Source: DASUGC01 sp035606665 (lineage in GTDB: Bacteria > Acidobacteriota > Vicinamibacteria > Vicinamibacterales > SCN-69-37). Taken from it: DNA of 64,000 nt. Within the stretch, counting starts at the first letter, position 1; each line of letters begins with the position of its first letter. The notes beneath the pieces are model-generated. The model did no database searches. It was not told where the DNA came from and saw only the letters and a program-made list of their open reading frames with translations. Made by a program: the position numbers and the translations under genes. The stretch spans positions 124,001 to 188,000 of the forward strand of contig DATNEY010000021.1 of assembly GCA_035606665.1 (NCBI GenBank), read 5' to 3'. This document shows, piece after piece, positions 49,757 to 58,028 of this stretch.

Positions 49757-50448
49757 TAGATACCCGGCAGGATCTTGTATCTGACCTTGTTCGCGTAGGC
49801 CGCGTACGCCGGTCCGAACACCCGGTGTAAGTCCCGTTCCTCGAACGGTATCGCGGCGACGAGATACAGAGTGCTGACCGCCGCGAACACCAGCCGCGTC
49901 CCGTTCATCACAGGCGCGGGCCAGACCAGGAACAACCAGCAGAGATAGATCGGGTGCCGGACGAGGCCGTACGGGCCGTGGTCGTCCAGCTTTATTGGCC
50001 TCGACGGCGGCAGCCGGAGCGCCTGCCGGACGCCCGCGAGGTCGAGGATGTCGAGGTGGCGCGCCGTAACGACGGTCAGGACCGCGGCGCCGGCTTGCAG
50101 ACCTCGAAGCACCCAGGCCAGGGCGCCGGTGAGGCTCCAGACCACGCCCTCAACCGGCTGCCAAGCGGCACAGACGACGATGAAGAGCACGCTGGCGAGC
50201 CAGACGTAGACGCTGCGCTCGAGCTCCGGTGAGACGGTACGGCTGACGAGGGTCTTGAGTCGCGTGCGGGCGAAGATCGAATGGTGCAGTGCGAACACCG
50301 TGAAGAGTCCGATGTTCGCAGCAGTGGGAACAAGGACGCCGGCGCCGGCCGCCTGGGCATCGAAGCGTGACATGTACTGCCACGCGAAGAAGATGAGCGA
50401 GCCGGCGAAAACCAGCCCCCCGCCGATAGCCGCGAAAGACTGAAGCAT
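49753..50448 (-). CDS. NnrU/isoprenylcysteine-methyltransferase-like membrane protein
   Basis: A 231-residue protein of about six membrane helices. The C-terminal signature GPYGLVRHPIYLCWLFLVW followed by EERDLHRVFGPAYAAYANKV is the PEMT/ICMT-type methyltransferase fold (SAM-binding RHP and EE/D-L motifs); the N-terminal half (FTVFALHHSIFARTRLKTLV) resembles NnrU. Divergent from the ketosynthase, 23 nt between starts, so likely linked to that lipid-like cluster. Substrate unknown. Confidence 0.82.
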   Translation of the reverse strand: MLQSFAAIGGGLVFAGSLIFFAWQYMSRFDAQAAGAGVLVPTAANIGLFTVFALHHSIFARTRLKTLVSRTVSPELERSVYVWLASVLFIVVCAAWQPVEGVVWSLTGALAWVLRGLQAGAAVLTVVTARHLDILDLAGVRQALRLPPSRPIKLDDHGPYGLVRHPIYLCWLFLVWPAPVMNGTRLVFAAVSTLYLVAAIPFEERDLHRVFGPAYAAYANKVRYKILPGIY

Positions 50449-50456
50449 CCGCGCCT

Positions 50457-50464
50457 TATTATAG
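50457..50464. promoter_or_regulatory. Symmetric overlapping -10 elements (TATTAT + / TATAAT -)
   Basis: TATTAT on the plus strand (50457-50462), 9 nt before ATG 50472, and TATAAT on the minus strand (50464-50459), 10 nt before ATG 50448, share four base pairs. TATAGA (50460-50465) is an alternative plus-strand hexamer with a 6-nt gap. Confidence 0.55.
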
Positions 50465-50471
50465 AAATACG

Positions 50472-51743
50472 ATGTCTTCCCCCCAGACCGCCGTCGCGAT
50501 CACCGGCATTGGTGTCGTTTCGCCCTTCGGCGTCGGCCGCGATCGGTTCTGGCGGGCGATCGTTGCGGGTGAGAGCGGCATCGTGTCCCTCAGCGGGCCT
50601 GAGACCGACCATCTGACGTCGCGCGTGACTGCGCAGGTGCCTGACGTTTCGATTCGTGAGGCCGAAGCCGCCGCAAATGGTGCCTGGACCAACGCCGAGG
50701 CGCGATCTGATCTGCGCCGATCCGCGAAGGTCTCTCGGATTGCCGTGCTGGCCGCGCGAGAAGCGATGCTCGATGCCGGCCTCGATCCAACCGACAGCGA
50801 CATCGGCGTGATCGTGGGCAGCGGCGCTGGCGGGATCGATGTCGCGGAGCGCCAGTACGGGGACTACTACTCAGGTGATTTCCACAAGGTCTCGCCCTAC
50901 GCGATTCCAGTGTCCATCGTCGGCATCGTCTCGAGTGAGATTTCGATTGCGCTCGGACTTCGCGGACCGAGCCACGTGCTGTCCACGGGCTGCACGAGCT
51001 CGACCGATGCCGTGGGATACGCGGCCGGCATGGTGCGGCATGGTGAAGCTGACGTCGTGCTGACGGGCGGCGCGGATGCCTGCGCCACACCGGGAATGTT
51101 GTTCGGCTTCGGCCGCATGCGCGCGGCGTCCACACACTTCAACGACCGGCCCCAGGAAGCATCCCGTCCCTTCGATCGCGACCGCGACGGATTCGTGCTG
51201 GGGGAGGGCGCGTGGATTCTGACGCTTGAACGCCTCGAGCGCGCCAGAGCGCGCGGCGCTCGTGTGTATGCGACCGTCGATGGGTACGGCTCGACCTGCG
51301 ACGCCTACCACCGCGTGCAGATGGATCCCGACGGCGCGGAAATCGTCCGCTGCATTCAGATCGCGCTGTCACGGGCCGGCAGGGAGGCTCGCGACATCGG
51401 CTACGTCAGCTTTCATGGCACGTCGACGGTGCTGAACGATGCGGTTGAATCGAAATGCGTGCGCCAGGTCTTCGGATCGTCGGCGGATCGGATGGCAGGA
51501 TCCTCGATCAAGTCGATGATCGGCCACCCGCAAGGTGCGTCCGGCGCGGCCGGGATCGTCGCATCAGCCATGGCGCTCGCGGAGGGCTGGGTCCCGCCGA
51601 CCATCAACCTGCAGACTCCCGATCCTGAGTGCACGCTCGACTACGTGCCTAACGTCGCCCGGAAGACGAGCGCCGATTTCGCGCTCTGTAATTGTCTGGG
51701 CTTCGGTTCCAAGAACAGCGCGGTCGTTCTCGGACGAGCCTGA
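50472..51743 (+). CDS. Beta-ketoacyl-ACP synthase (KAS II-like)
   Basis: A 423-residue FabF-like condensing enzyme. Catalytic residues are intact: Cys174 in STGCTSSTDA, His315 in FHGTST and His352 in MIGHPQGASGA, with Lys just before. It lies with an FAD-dependent reductase (1-nt gap) and an ICMT-type methyltransferase, not with acpP/fabG, so a dedicated lipid or polyketide-like product is more likely than housekeeping fatty-acid synthesis. No ACP gene is visible in the cluster. The AxxTGxGVVSPFG N-terminus supports the ATG at 50472. Confidence 0.92.
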   Translation: MSSPQTAVAITGIGVVSPFGVGRDRFWRAIVAGESGIVSLSGPETDHLTSRVTAQVPDVSIREAEAAANGAWTNAEARSDLRRSAKVSRIAVLAAREAMLDAGLDPTDSDIGVIVGSGAGGIDVAERQYGDYYSGDFHKVSPYAIPVSIVGIVSSEISIALGLRGPSHVLSTGCTSSTDAVGYAAGMVRHGEADVVLTGGADACATPGMLFGFGRMRAASTHFNDRPQEASRPFDRDRDGFVLGEGAWILTLERLERARARGARVYATVDGYGSTCDAYHRVQMDPDGAEIVRCIQIALSRAGREARDIGYVSFHGTSTVLNDAVESKCVRQVFGSSADRMAGSSIKSMIGHPQGASGAAGIVASAMALAEGWVPPTINLQTPDPECTLDYVPNVARKTSADFALCNCLGFGSKNSAVVLGRA

Positions 51744-51744
51744 G

Positions 51745-52881
51745 ATGGTCGACGTGCTGGTCGTGGGAGCCGGTCCGGCCGGATCGATCGCGGCCTGGCG
51801 CCTCGCGCGCGCCGGCGCGCGCGTCATGCTCGTCGACCGCGAGCGCTTCCCGCGCCACAAGCTGTGTGGCGACACGTTGAATCCTGGCGCTGTCGCGTTG
51901 CTCGAGTCGTTGTCGTTGGGTGGCGGGCCCATCGAACAGGGCCTGGCGATTGCGGGCATGCTGGTGACCGGACCGCGTGCGCGCGTCGAAGCACGATACG
52001 GCAACGGAGTCTCGGGTCGGGCGGTCGAACGGCGGGTCCTGGACTCGTGGCTGATCGAGCGCGCCGTCGCTGCCGGTGCGACGGTTGAGGACGGCGTCAC
52101 GGTTCGAGATGCGCTTGTGGAATCGACGCCTGCCGGGAACATCGTTCGGGGCGCGCGCGTGACGACCGGCGGGTCGCCGGCCAGCGTTCGGATAGCGGCG
52201 CGGATGACGCTCGCCGCCGATGGGCGCGCGTCGACCATGGCACGGGCTCTTGGCCTGGCGTCGTATGCACTGTCACCTCGTCGCTGGGCCTATGGCACGT
52301 ATGCGTCAGATGTGCGCGGAACCTCGGACCTGGGTGAGATGCACATCCGGGGCAAGCGGTACATCGGTGTTGCGCCGGTGTCGAGTGAACTCTGCAACGT
52401 CTGCGTCGTGTCGGGAGATCGGCTGGCCGGACACAAGCCCATTGAGATTGTGCGCCGGGAGATCGACGCCGATCCTGAGCTGCGCGAGCGGATGGCTGGC
52501 GCCCGCTTCGAAGCGCCGGTGTCAGTGCTCGGCCCGCTCGCGATCGCATCGCATGGATGTGGTGTTGATGGGTTGCTGCTCGCGGGCGATGCGGCCGGCT
52601 TTGTCGACCCGATGACCGGCGATGGTCTCCACCTGGCGATGCGAGGCGGGCTGATGGCCGCAGACGAGGCGTTGCGCGTACTGGAATCCGGCGACGCGCG
52701 AGGCGCCGTCCGGCGGCTTGGCGCCGCACGCGCGGAGGCATTCGGCCACAAGCTTCGATTCAACAGGATCCTGCGGGATTTGGTGGAAAGGCCGGCCGCG
52801 GTGACTGCCGCCGCCTGGACGGCACGGGTTGCGCCGTCCGCTGTCCGCTGGGCCGTGCGGTACGCAGGTGACGCCGCGTGA
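51745..52881 (+). CDS. FAD-dependent oxidoreductase, geranylgeranyl-reductase family
   Basis: A 378-residue flavoprotein. The FAD-binding DVLVVGAGPAGSIAAWRLARAG (3-24), VDRERFPRHKLCGDTLNPGAVALLE (family-typical K-x-CG), LAADGRASTMAR and LLAGDAAGFVDPMTGDGLHLAMRGG are conserved in GGR-like reductases and halogenase-like enzymes. It would reduce or oxidise a lipid or polyketide intermediate. It follows the ketosynthase by 1 nt, and its TGA overlaps the GTG of the ICMT gene, so the three form one translational unit. Confidence 0.9.
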   Translation: MVDVLVVGAGPAGSIAAWRLARAGARVMLVDRERFPRHKLCGDTLNPGAVALLESLSLGGGPIEQGLAIAGMLVTGPRARVEARYGNGVSGRAVERRVLDSWLIERAVAAGATVEDGVTVRDALVESTPAGNIVRGARVTTGGSPASVRIAARMTLAADGRASTMARALGLASYALSPRRWAYGTYASDVRGTSDLGEMHIRGKRYIGVAPVSSELCNVCVVSGDRLAGHKPIEIVRREIDADPELRERMAGARFEAPVSVLGPLAIASHGCGVDGLLLAGDAAGFVDPMTGDGLHLAMRGGLMAADEALRVLESGDARGAVRRLGAARAEAFGHKLRFNRILRDLVERPAAVTAAAWTARVAPSAVRWAVRYAGDAA

Positions 52882-53414
52882 CAGCCGTCGCCATTGCGGG
52901 CGCGGTCATCCTCGGTCTCCTCCTGGCGGAGTTGCGCGTTTCGCAGATCCACGAGCGATGGCTGATTGAACAGGGTGCCGTACGTCCGCCCGGCGACCCG
53001 TACGTTGCGTTGGCGATCCTGTATCCGCTCGCGTTCCTGGCGATGATTGCCGAAGGCATCTGGCGCGCGCGGCACTCGGGCGGTGTCGCAGATGGCCCGA
53101 ACTGGTTCGTCTCAGGCGTGCTCCTGTTCGTCGCCGGTAAGGCGATCAAGTATTGGGCCGTGCACACGCTCGGACCGCGATGGACGTTCAAAGTCTTCGT
53201 CCTTCCCGGCCGGCCGCTCGCGACGGAAGGACCATATCGCTATCTCGAGCATCCAAACTATGTGGGCCTCGTGGGCGAGCTCGTGGGCGCGGCTATGATG
53301 TGTGGGGCGCCGGTCACGGGAGTTGTGGGGTTTCTGGCGTTTGGCCAGGCGTTGTGGCGCCGTATCCGTTTCGAAAGCGGGATTCTCGATCGCGTGCGCA
53401 CTGATGGGAAGTAG
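52878..53414 (+). CDS. Isoprenylcysteine carboxyl methyltransferase-family protein (BpsB-like)
   Basis: A 178-residue membrane methyltransferase with about four helices. GPYRYLEHPNYVGLVGEL is the SAM-binding signature; the RIRFESGIL end corresponds to the E-x-x-L motif. In Bacillus and other bacteria such proteins methylate alkylpyrone hydroxyls made by type III PKS, so methylation of a ketosynthase product is a reasonable guess. GTG start overlaps the preceding stop (GTGA). The next gene begins 7 nt downstream. Confidence 0.88.
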   Translation: MTAVAIAGAVILGLLLAELRVSQIHERWLIEQGAVRPPGDPYVALAILYPLAFLAMIAEGIWRARHSGGVADGPNWFVSGVLLFVAGKAIKYWAVHTLGPRWTFKVFVLPGRPLATEGPYRYLEHPNYVGLVGELVGAAMMCGAPVTGVVGFLAFGQALWRRIRFESGILDRVRTDGK

Positions 53415-53421
53415 GTCAGGA

Positions 53422-55959
53422 ATGAAGCGTCGGAACCGTGTTGCGCGCCTTGGAGCGGCATCGCTCGCGCTGGCGCTGTCGGTCGCGATCGTTGAAGGGC
53501 AGTCCGCGGGCCCTGGGCGCGCCGGTCAGGCCAAGCCCGAACCGGTCACCGAGTCCGCTCAGATTCAGCAGGTGAGAGTGGCGCTTGGCAGAGGACAGGT
53601 TGCCGAGGCGCGCCGCCTTGCCGATACCGTGAACTCGTCGGCGGGTAAGGACCTGGCATCCGCGCTTGTGGATCTCTTTGAAGGAAAAGACGATGCGGCC
53701 CGGGCGAAGCTCGAGCCGCTCGTCCGCGTGAACGCCGGCGGAGATGCCGCGCTTGAACTCGGCTTGCTCGAGATGCGGCGAGGTCAGCGTCCTCAGGCGG
53801 CCCGACGTCTCGATCCGCTCGCATCCGTGCGCAAGTTCGGCAGCCCGGACGACTACTACCGGCTGGCGCGCGCCGCCGAGGGCATCCGCGAATACCAGCT
53901 CGCGGCTGACGCCTACACCGAGACTGCCTCGGCGCCACGCGCGGACATCCAAGCGTCTCGCGGCACGATGTTTCTTCTTCGCAACCGGCCGGGAGATGCG
54001 GTTGAGGATTTCCAGAAGGCGCTCGGTTTCGACGCGGGCTGGATCCCAGCGCTTCTCGGCATGGCGCGGGCCCTGGCTGACGAGAATCCCGAAGGCGCCA
54101 AGGCCGCGATCGAAGAGGCCACCAAGCGCGCTCCGAATCACCCCGACCTGCAGATCCTCCTCGCGGAGCGGGCGCTCGGCGCTGAAGACATCCCGGCGGC
54201 GATCGCGGCCCTCGACAAGGCGGCTTCGGCCCGCGCGGGTTTCGTTGAAGAGGCCGCACTGCGGGCGGCCGTCGCATACGGCCAGAAGGACCAGGCGGCC
54301 CTCGATGCCGCGATTGCTCGCGTGAAGGCGATCGATCCAATGTCGGGACTGGGCTGGAGGCGCGCCGGCGAGCAGGCTCAACGCGCGTACCGCTTCGCCG
54401 ACGCCGCCGACTTCGCCAGGCGAGCGACAGCCGTCGATGTGGATGATCCGTACGCCTTTTTCGATCTCGGCGAGTCGCTGATGCGCATCGGAGACGAAAA
54501 GGCGGCCCGCGCGGCATTGGAGCGTTCGTGGAATCTGGACACGAGCTCGCGCGTCGCCAAGAACCTGCTCGACGTGCTGGACCGCATCGACACCTTCGAA
54601 GTCGTGACGTCCGGCGATTTCGTCTTCAAGTTTCCGAAGGACGAAGCCGCGGTCCTTCGCACCTACGCGATTCCACTCGCCGAGGAGGCGCGTAAGACAT
54701 TCGCCGCCCGCTATGGCTTCACGCCTGAGGGTCCGATCCTCGTCGAAGTCTTTCAAAAGCACGACGACTTTGCCGTAAGGACGATGGGCCTCGCCGGCCT
54801 CGAGGGCGCGTTGGGCGCATGTTTCGGCAAGGTCGTGGTGATGGACTCGCCCTCGGCGCGCGAACCCGGCGAGTTCAGCTGGCAGGCCACGCTGTGGCAC
54901 GAGCTCGCGCACGTCTACACGCTGCAGATGTCGAAGTACCGCGTACCGCGGTGGCTGACAGAGGGCATCTCGGTCTACGAAGAACATCGACGCCAACCGG
55001 CGTGGGGACGCGAAGACGCGCTGCCGTTCGCCGCCGGACTCGCCCGTGGCCGGAACTTCGGCGTGAAGAAGCTGCCCGATGCGTTCAAGCGGCCGGAGAG
55101 CCTCGCGCTCGCGTACTTCGAAGCGTCGCTCTTGGTCGAGCATCTGGTGGAGATCAACGGCGAGGCCGGACTGCGCACGCTGTTGGCCGCGTACGCCGAC
55201 GGCGCCAAAGACACCGATGCTTTCGCAAAGGCGTTCGGCAAGAGCGTGGACGATGTCGAGGCGTCGTTCAAGGCGTTTGTGGAACAGCGGTACGCGGCCC
55301 TTGGCCGGGCGCTGGCCGATCCGCCGGCGCGCGTGGCTGCCGATGATCTCCCGGGACTCCGGGCGCGCGCAGCGCAGGCGCCAGGGAACTTCGCCAGCCA
55401 GATGGGGCTCGGCACCGCCCTCGTCAAGGCTGGTGACTACGCCGGCGCGCGTGCGCCGCTCGAACGCGCGGCGGAGCTCGCGCCGGCGGCGACAGGAGCG
55501 GGCAGCCCGCGGGGCCTTCTCGCGGAGGTGGCCGAACGCACGGGCGACTTCGATCGCGCGCGGCGCGAGCTCCGCCAGCTGCTGGCCGTCGATCACGCCA
55601 ACGTCGTTGCGGCCAGAAAACTCGCCGCACTCGCCGGCGACGCGCCTGGAGCAGCGGACGATAGAGATTACGCGCTGCGGCTGATCGCGGATCTCGATCC
55701 GTTCGATGCCGCCACGCACGTGCAGCTTGGCCGCCGCCTCGTCGCGAAGAGCAGCTGGCAGCCGGCCCTCGTCGAGTTCCAGGCGGCTCTGGCGCTCGGT
55801 CCTCCGAATCTGGCCGAAGCGCACACGGACATCGGTGAGGTGATGTTCCGTCTCGGCCGCAAGGAAGAGGCGAAGCGCCACATCCTGATCGCCCTTCAGG
55901 AAGCGCCGTCGTACGCGCGAGCGCAGGATGTGCTGCTCGCCATCCTGGGGCGGGAGTAG
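53422..55959 (+). CDS. Secreted TPR protein with gluzincin peptidase domain
   Basis: An 845-residue exported protein: signal peptide about 1-26, tetratricopeptide-like helical repeats (about 45-390), a metallopeptidase domain with HELAH (493-497) in LWHELAHVYTLQMSKYRVPRWLTEGISVYEE, where the Glu of LTEG is a likely third zinc ligand, and C-terminal TPRs (about 650-845: LVKAGDYAGARAPLERAAEL). Typical of Acidobacteria peptidase-MA proteins. ATG 53422 is chosen over the frame opening at 53302, because the signal peptide begins here and CAGGA precedes it. The next gene follows after 3 nt. Confidence 0.88.
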   Translation: MKRRNRVARLGAASLALALSVAIVEGQSAGPGRAGQAKPEPVTESAQIQQVRVALGRGQVAEARRLADTVNSSAGKDLASALVDLFEGKDDAARAKLEPLVRVNAGGDAALELGLLEMRRGQRPQAARRLDPLASVRKFGSPDDYYRLARAAEGIREYQLAADAYTETASAPRADIQASRGTMFLLRNRPGDAVEDFQKALGFDAGWIPALLGMARALADENPEGAKAAIEEATKRAPNHPDLQILLAERALGAEDIPAAIAALDKAASARAGFVEEAALRAAVAYGQKDQAALDAAIARVKAIDPMSGLGWRRAGEQAQRAYRFADAADFARRATAVDVDDPYAFFDLGESLMRIGDEKAARAALERSWNLDTSSRVAKNLLDVLDRIDTFEVVTSGDFVFKFPKDEAAVLRTYAIPLAEEARKTFAARYGFTPEGPILVEVFQKHDDFAVRTMGLAGLEGALGACFGKVVVMDSPSAREPGEFSWQATLWHELAHVYTLQMSKYRVPRWLTEGISVYEEHRRQPAWGREDALPFAAGLARGRNFGVKKLPDAFKRPESLALAYFEASLLVEHLVEINGEAGLRTLLAAYADGAKDTDAFAKAFGKSVDDVEASFKAFVEQRYAALGRALADPPARVAADDLPGLRARAAQAPGNFASQMGLGTALVKAGDYAGARAPLERAAELAPAATGAGSPRGLLAEVAERTGDFDRARRELRQLLAVDHANVVAARKLAALAGDAPGAADDRDYALRLIADLDPFDAATHVQLGRRLVAKSSWQPALVEFQAALALGPPNLAEAHTDIGEVMFRLGRKEEAKRHILIALQEAPSYARAQDVLLAILGRE

Positions 55960-55962
55960 CAG

Positions 55963-56946
55963 ATGCGCCGGCTTGTGTCCGTTCTGCTTCTGCTTGCCGC
56001 GGCCCTCGGAGTTGCCGCATCCGCGTCCGCGGAAGGCAACCGCTACGTCGTAATCGTCCAGGGCGCCTCGGGCGATCCTGAATACGCCAAGACACATCGC
56101 GCGTGGGTGGATGCGCTGTCAGCGACGCTGCGCGATCGTTTCCGGATCGAGCCGTCGAAGCTGCTCGTGCTTGCCGAGCAGCCGAAGAACGAGCAGGAGC
56201 AGCGGGGCACGGCGGAGAACGTCCGCGCGGTGTTCACGCGACTCGCGAAGGAAACGAAGGACCAGGATCTGGTCTTCGTGATGCTCATCGGCCACGGCAC
56301 CGGTGACGCCGCGGCGGCCAAGTTCAATCTGGTCGGGCCGGATCTCACGAGCGAGGAATGGAACAGCCTGCTGAAGCCGATTCCCGCGCGCATTGCCTTT
56401 GTTGACAGCACCAGCTCCAGCTTCCCTTTTCTCGCCGCGATCGCGGGCCCGAACCGAATCGTCATCACCGCGACGAACGGCTACGCCCAGAAGTACCACA
56501 CGGTGTTTCCCGACGCCTTCATACAGGCGTTGCTGACGCCCGAAGCTGACGCGGACAAGAACGGCCGCATTTCGCTGCTCGAAGCTTTTACCTATACATC
56601 TGCGCTCGTCGCGCGGCACTACGAACAGGCCAACCGCCTGGCGACCGAGAACGCGGTGCTCGACGACAGCGGCGACGGCAAGGGGCGGCTCGCCACGGCG
56701 ACAGGTGACGACGGCGCGATTGCAGCGTTCACTTATCTCGACGCGGTCGCGGCTCCGACCGCCACCGATCCGGAAACCCGCGCACTCCAGATCAAACAGC
56801 AGGCGCTGACAGAGCAAATCGACGATCTCCGCCGCCGCAAGGCCGTCATGGCGCCTGCGTTGTTCGAGGCTGAGTTCGAAAAACTCATCGTCGAACTGGC
56901 GCTCGTGTCCCGCGACGTCCGACGTCGAACGTCCAAACAGAACTAG
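55963..56946 (+). CDS. Caspase-fold (C13/C14-like) secreted protein lacking the catalytic Cys
   Basis: A 327-residue exported protein (signal peptide about 1-23) with the legumain/caspase fold pattern: RYVVIVQGASGD, DLVFVMLIGHGTGD with the catalytic-type His111, then ARIAFVDSTSSSFPFLAAI, where the nucleophile Cys is expected but Ser-rich sequence stands (149-153), ITATNGYAQKYHTVFPDAF, and DADKNGRISLLEAF. The whole protein contains no cysteine. It is therefore either a pseudoprotease or uses another nucleophile. It follows the TPR peptidase after 3 nt and is likely its partner. Confidence 0.82.
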   Translation: MRRLVSVLLLLAAALGVAASASAEGNRYVVIVQGASGDPEYAKTHRAWVDALSATLRDRFRIEPSKLLVLAEQPKNEQEQRGTAENVRAVFTRLAKETKDQDLVFVMLIGHGTGDAAAAKFNLVGPDLTSEEWNSLLKPIPARIAFVDSTSSSFPFLAAIAGPNRIVITATNGYAQKYHTVFPDAFIQALLTPEADADKNGRISLLEAFTYTSALVARHYEQANRLATENAVLDDSGDGKGRLATATGDDGAIAAFTYLDAVAAPTATDPETRALQIKQQALTEQIDDLRRRKAVMAPALFEAEFEKLIVELALVSRDVRRRTSKQN

Positions 56947-56948
56947 AC

Positions 56949-57062
56949 ATGTAGGGCCACGCAGGGCCATGTAGGACTGGGCCGGCAGGCCCAGCTCCGG
57001 CGGCCGGCAGGCCCAGTCTCACAGTCGCCGCCGTTTGTTCGCGGCTCTTCATGGCCCTACGT
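56949..57062. repeat. Compound repeat at convergent junction
   Basis: GTAGGGCCA (56951-56959) and its complement TGGCCCTAC (57053-57061) flank two direct copies of GGCCGGCAGGCCCAG (near 56980 and 57002). Fills the 154-nt gap between the caspase-like and rhomboid stop codons. Confidence 0.8.
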
Positions 57063-57100
57063 TTGAGTGCTCGTGTGACACGAGGGTCGTTAGCATCGTC

Positions 57101-57766
57101 TCAGCGCGCAGTCTTGCTCCACCAATCGGGTTCTTCGCGCTCTTTGCGCCTGAATACGAACACCATCACCAGTCCCGACACGAATCCTCCGACATGCGCC
57201 CAGAACGCGATCATCTCGCCGCCGCTGGCGCTGGTGCCGAAGCCCGAGAGGATCTGGTACAGGAACCAAACGCCGAGGTAGATGAGCGCCGGGATCTCGA
57301 CAACGTCGATGTAGAAGAGCAGGAACACGAGAATGAGGATGCGCGAGTGGGGGAACATCACCAGATACGCGCCCATCACCCCGGAGATTGCCCCGCTCGC
57401 GCCGATGATCGGAACCATCGACCCCGGATCCGCCTGGACCTGCGCCATCGCCGCGGCCGCGCCCGCCAGGAGATAGAAGAGCAGGAACCGGCCGTGGCCG
57501 AAGCGGTCCTCGACGTTGTCGCCGAAGATCCACAGCGAGAGCAGGTTGGCGCCGATGTGATCGAGGCCGCCGTGCAGGAACATCGACGTCACGAGCGTCA
57601 GCCAGCTGAACTGGGACGGCACGAGGCCGTACGTCGCCAGCAGTTCCTCGTTGCCGTCGGACCCGAGCGTCAGGCCCCAGACATAGACGATGAGGTTGAC
57701 GGCGATAAGCGAGAGCGTGACGTACGGCGTGGTGCGGGAGGGAATGACGTCGCGCAGAGGGAACAT
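57101..57766 (-). CDS. Rhomboid-family intramembrane serine protease
   Basis: A 221-residue rhomboid with six membrane helices. Catalytic Ser in IIGASGAISGVMGAY and His in FWAHVGGFVSGL; the HGGLDHIGANLLSLWIFGDNVE segment carries the conserved His and Asn of helix 2, and the L1-loop-type DRFGHGRFLLFYLLAG is present. It cleaves membrane-protein helices; substrate unknown. It is divergent from the zinc-ribbon gene with 38 nt between starts. Confidence 0.94.
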   Translation of the reverse strand: MFPLRDVIPSRTTPYVTLSLIAVNLIVYVWGLTLGSDGNEELLATYGLVPSQFSWLTLVTSMFLHGGLDHIGANLLSLWIFGDNVEDRFGHGRFLLFYLLAGAAAAMAQVQADPGSMVPIIGASGAISGVMGAYLVMFPHSRILILVFLLFYIDVVEIPALIYLGVWFLYQILSGFGTSASGGEMIAFWAHVGGFVSGLVMVFVFRRKEREEPDWWSKTAR

Positions 57767-57804
57767 GCGGCTAAGATGATGCTTCTATCACAGGGGTCGT
57801 TTCG

Positions 57805-57996
57805 GTGAAGTGTCCATCCTGTAATGCTGAGATCGCCGACAAGGCGATCGTCTGTTATCGCTGCGGCGCTCCAACGACCGCGACGGGCGCCGTTCGGCGC
57901 AAGGACGCGGCGTCCGGTAGCCGGGGCCGGCTGATCGTGCTGCTGGTCGTCCTGGCGGGTCTCGTCGGCCTGCTCCTCTTTACGTACCTGCGCTGA
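57805..57996 (+). CDS. Small zinc-ribbon single-pass membrane protein
   Basis: A 63-residue protein: N-terminal zinc ribbon (CPSC at 3-6 and CYRC at 17-20) and one C-terminal membrane helix (about 43-61, LIVLLVVLAGLVGLLLFTYL). This design is common for small uncharacterised membrane adaptors. GTG start at 57805. It precedes the FHA-GAF-SpoIIE gene by 32 nt and may be co-transcribed with it. Function unknown. Confidence 0.75.
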   Translation: MKCPSCNAEIADKAIVCYRCGAPTTATGAVRRKDAASGSRGRLIVLLVVLAGLVGLLLFTYLR

Positions 57997-58028
57997 AACC
58001 GGATTTTCTGTAAACTGGCGGGCGGTTT

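Noticed and set aside
53416..56097. 893-codon antisense frame opposite the TPR peptidase
   Set aside because: Composition is Arg/His-rich without domain motifs and mirrors the codon structure of the plus-strand gene with its HELAH site, TPRs and signal peptide.
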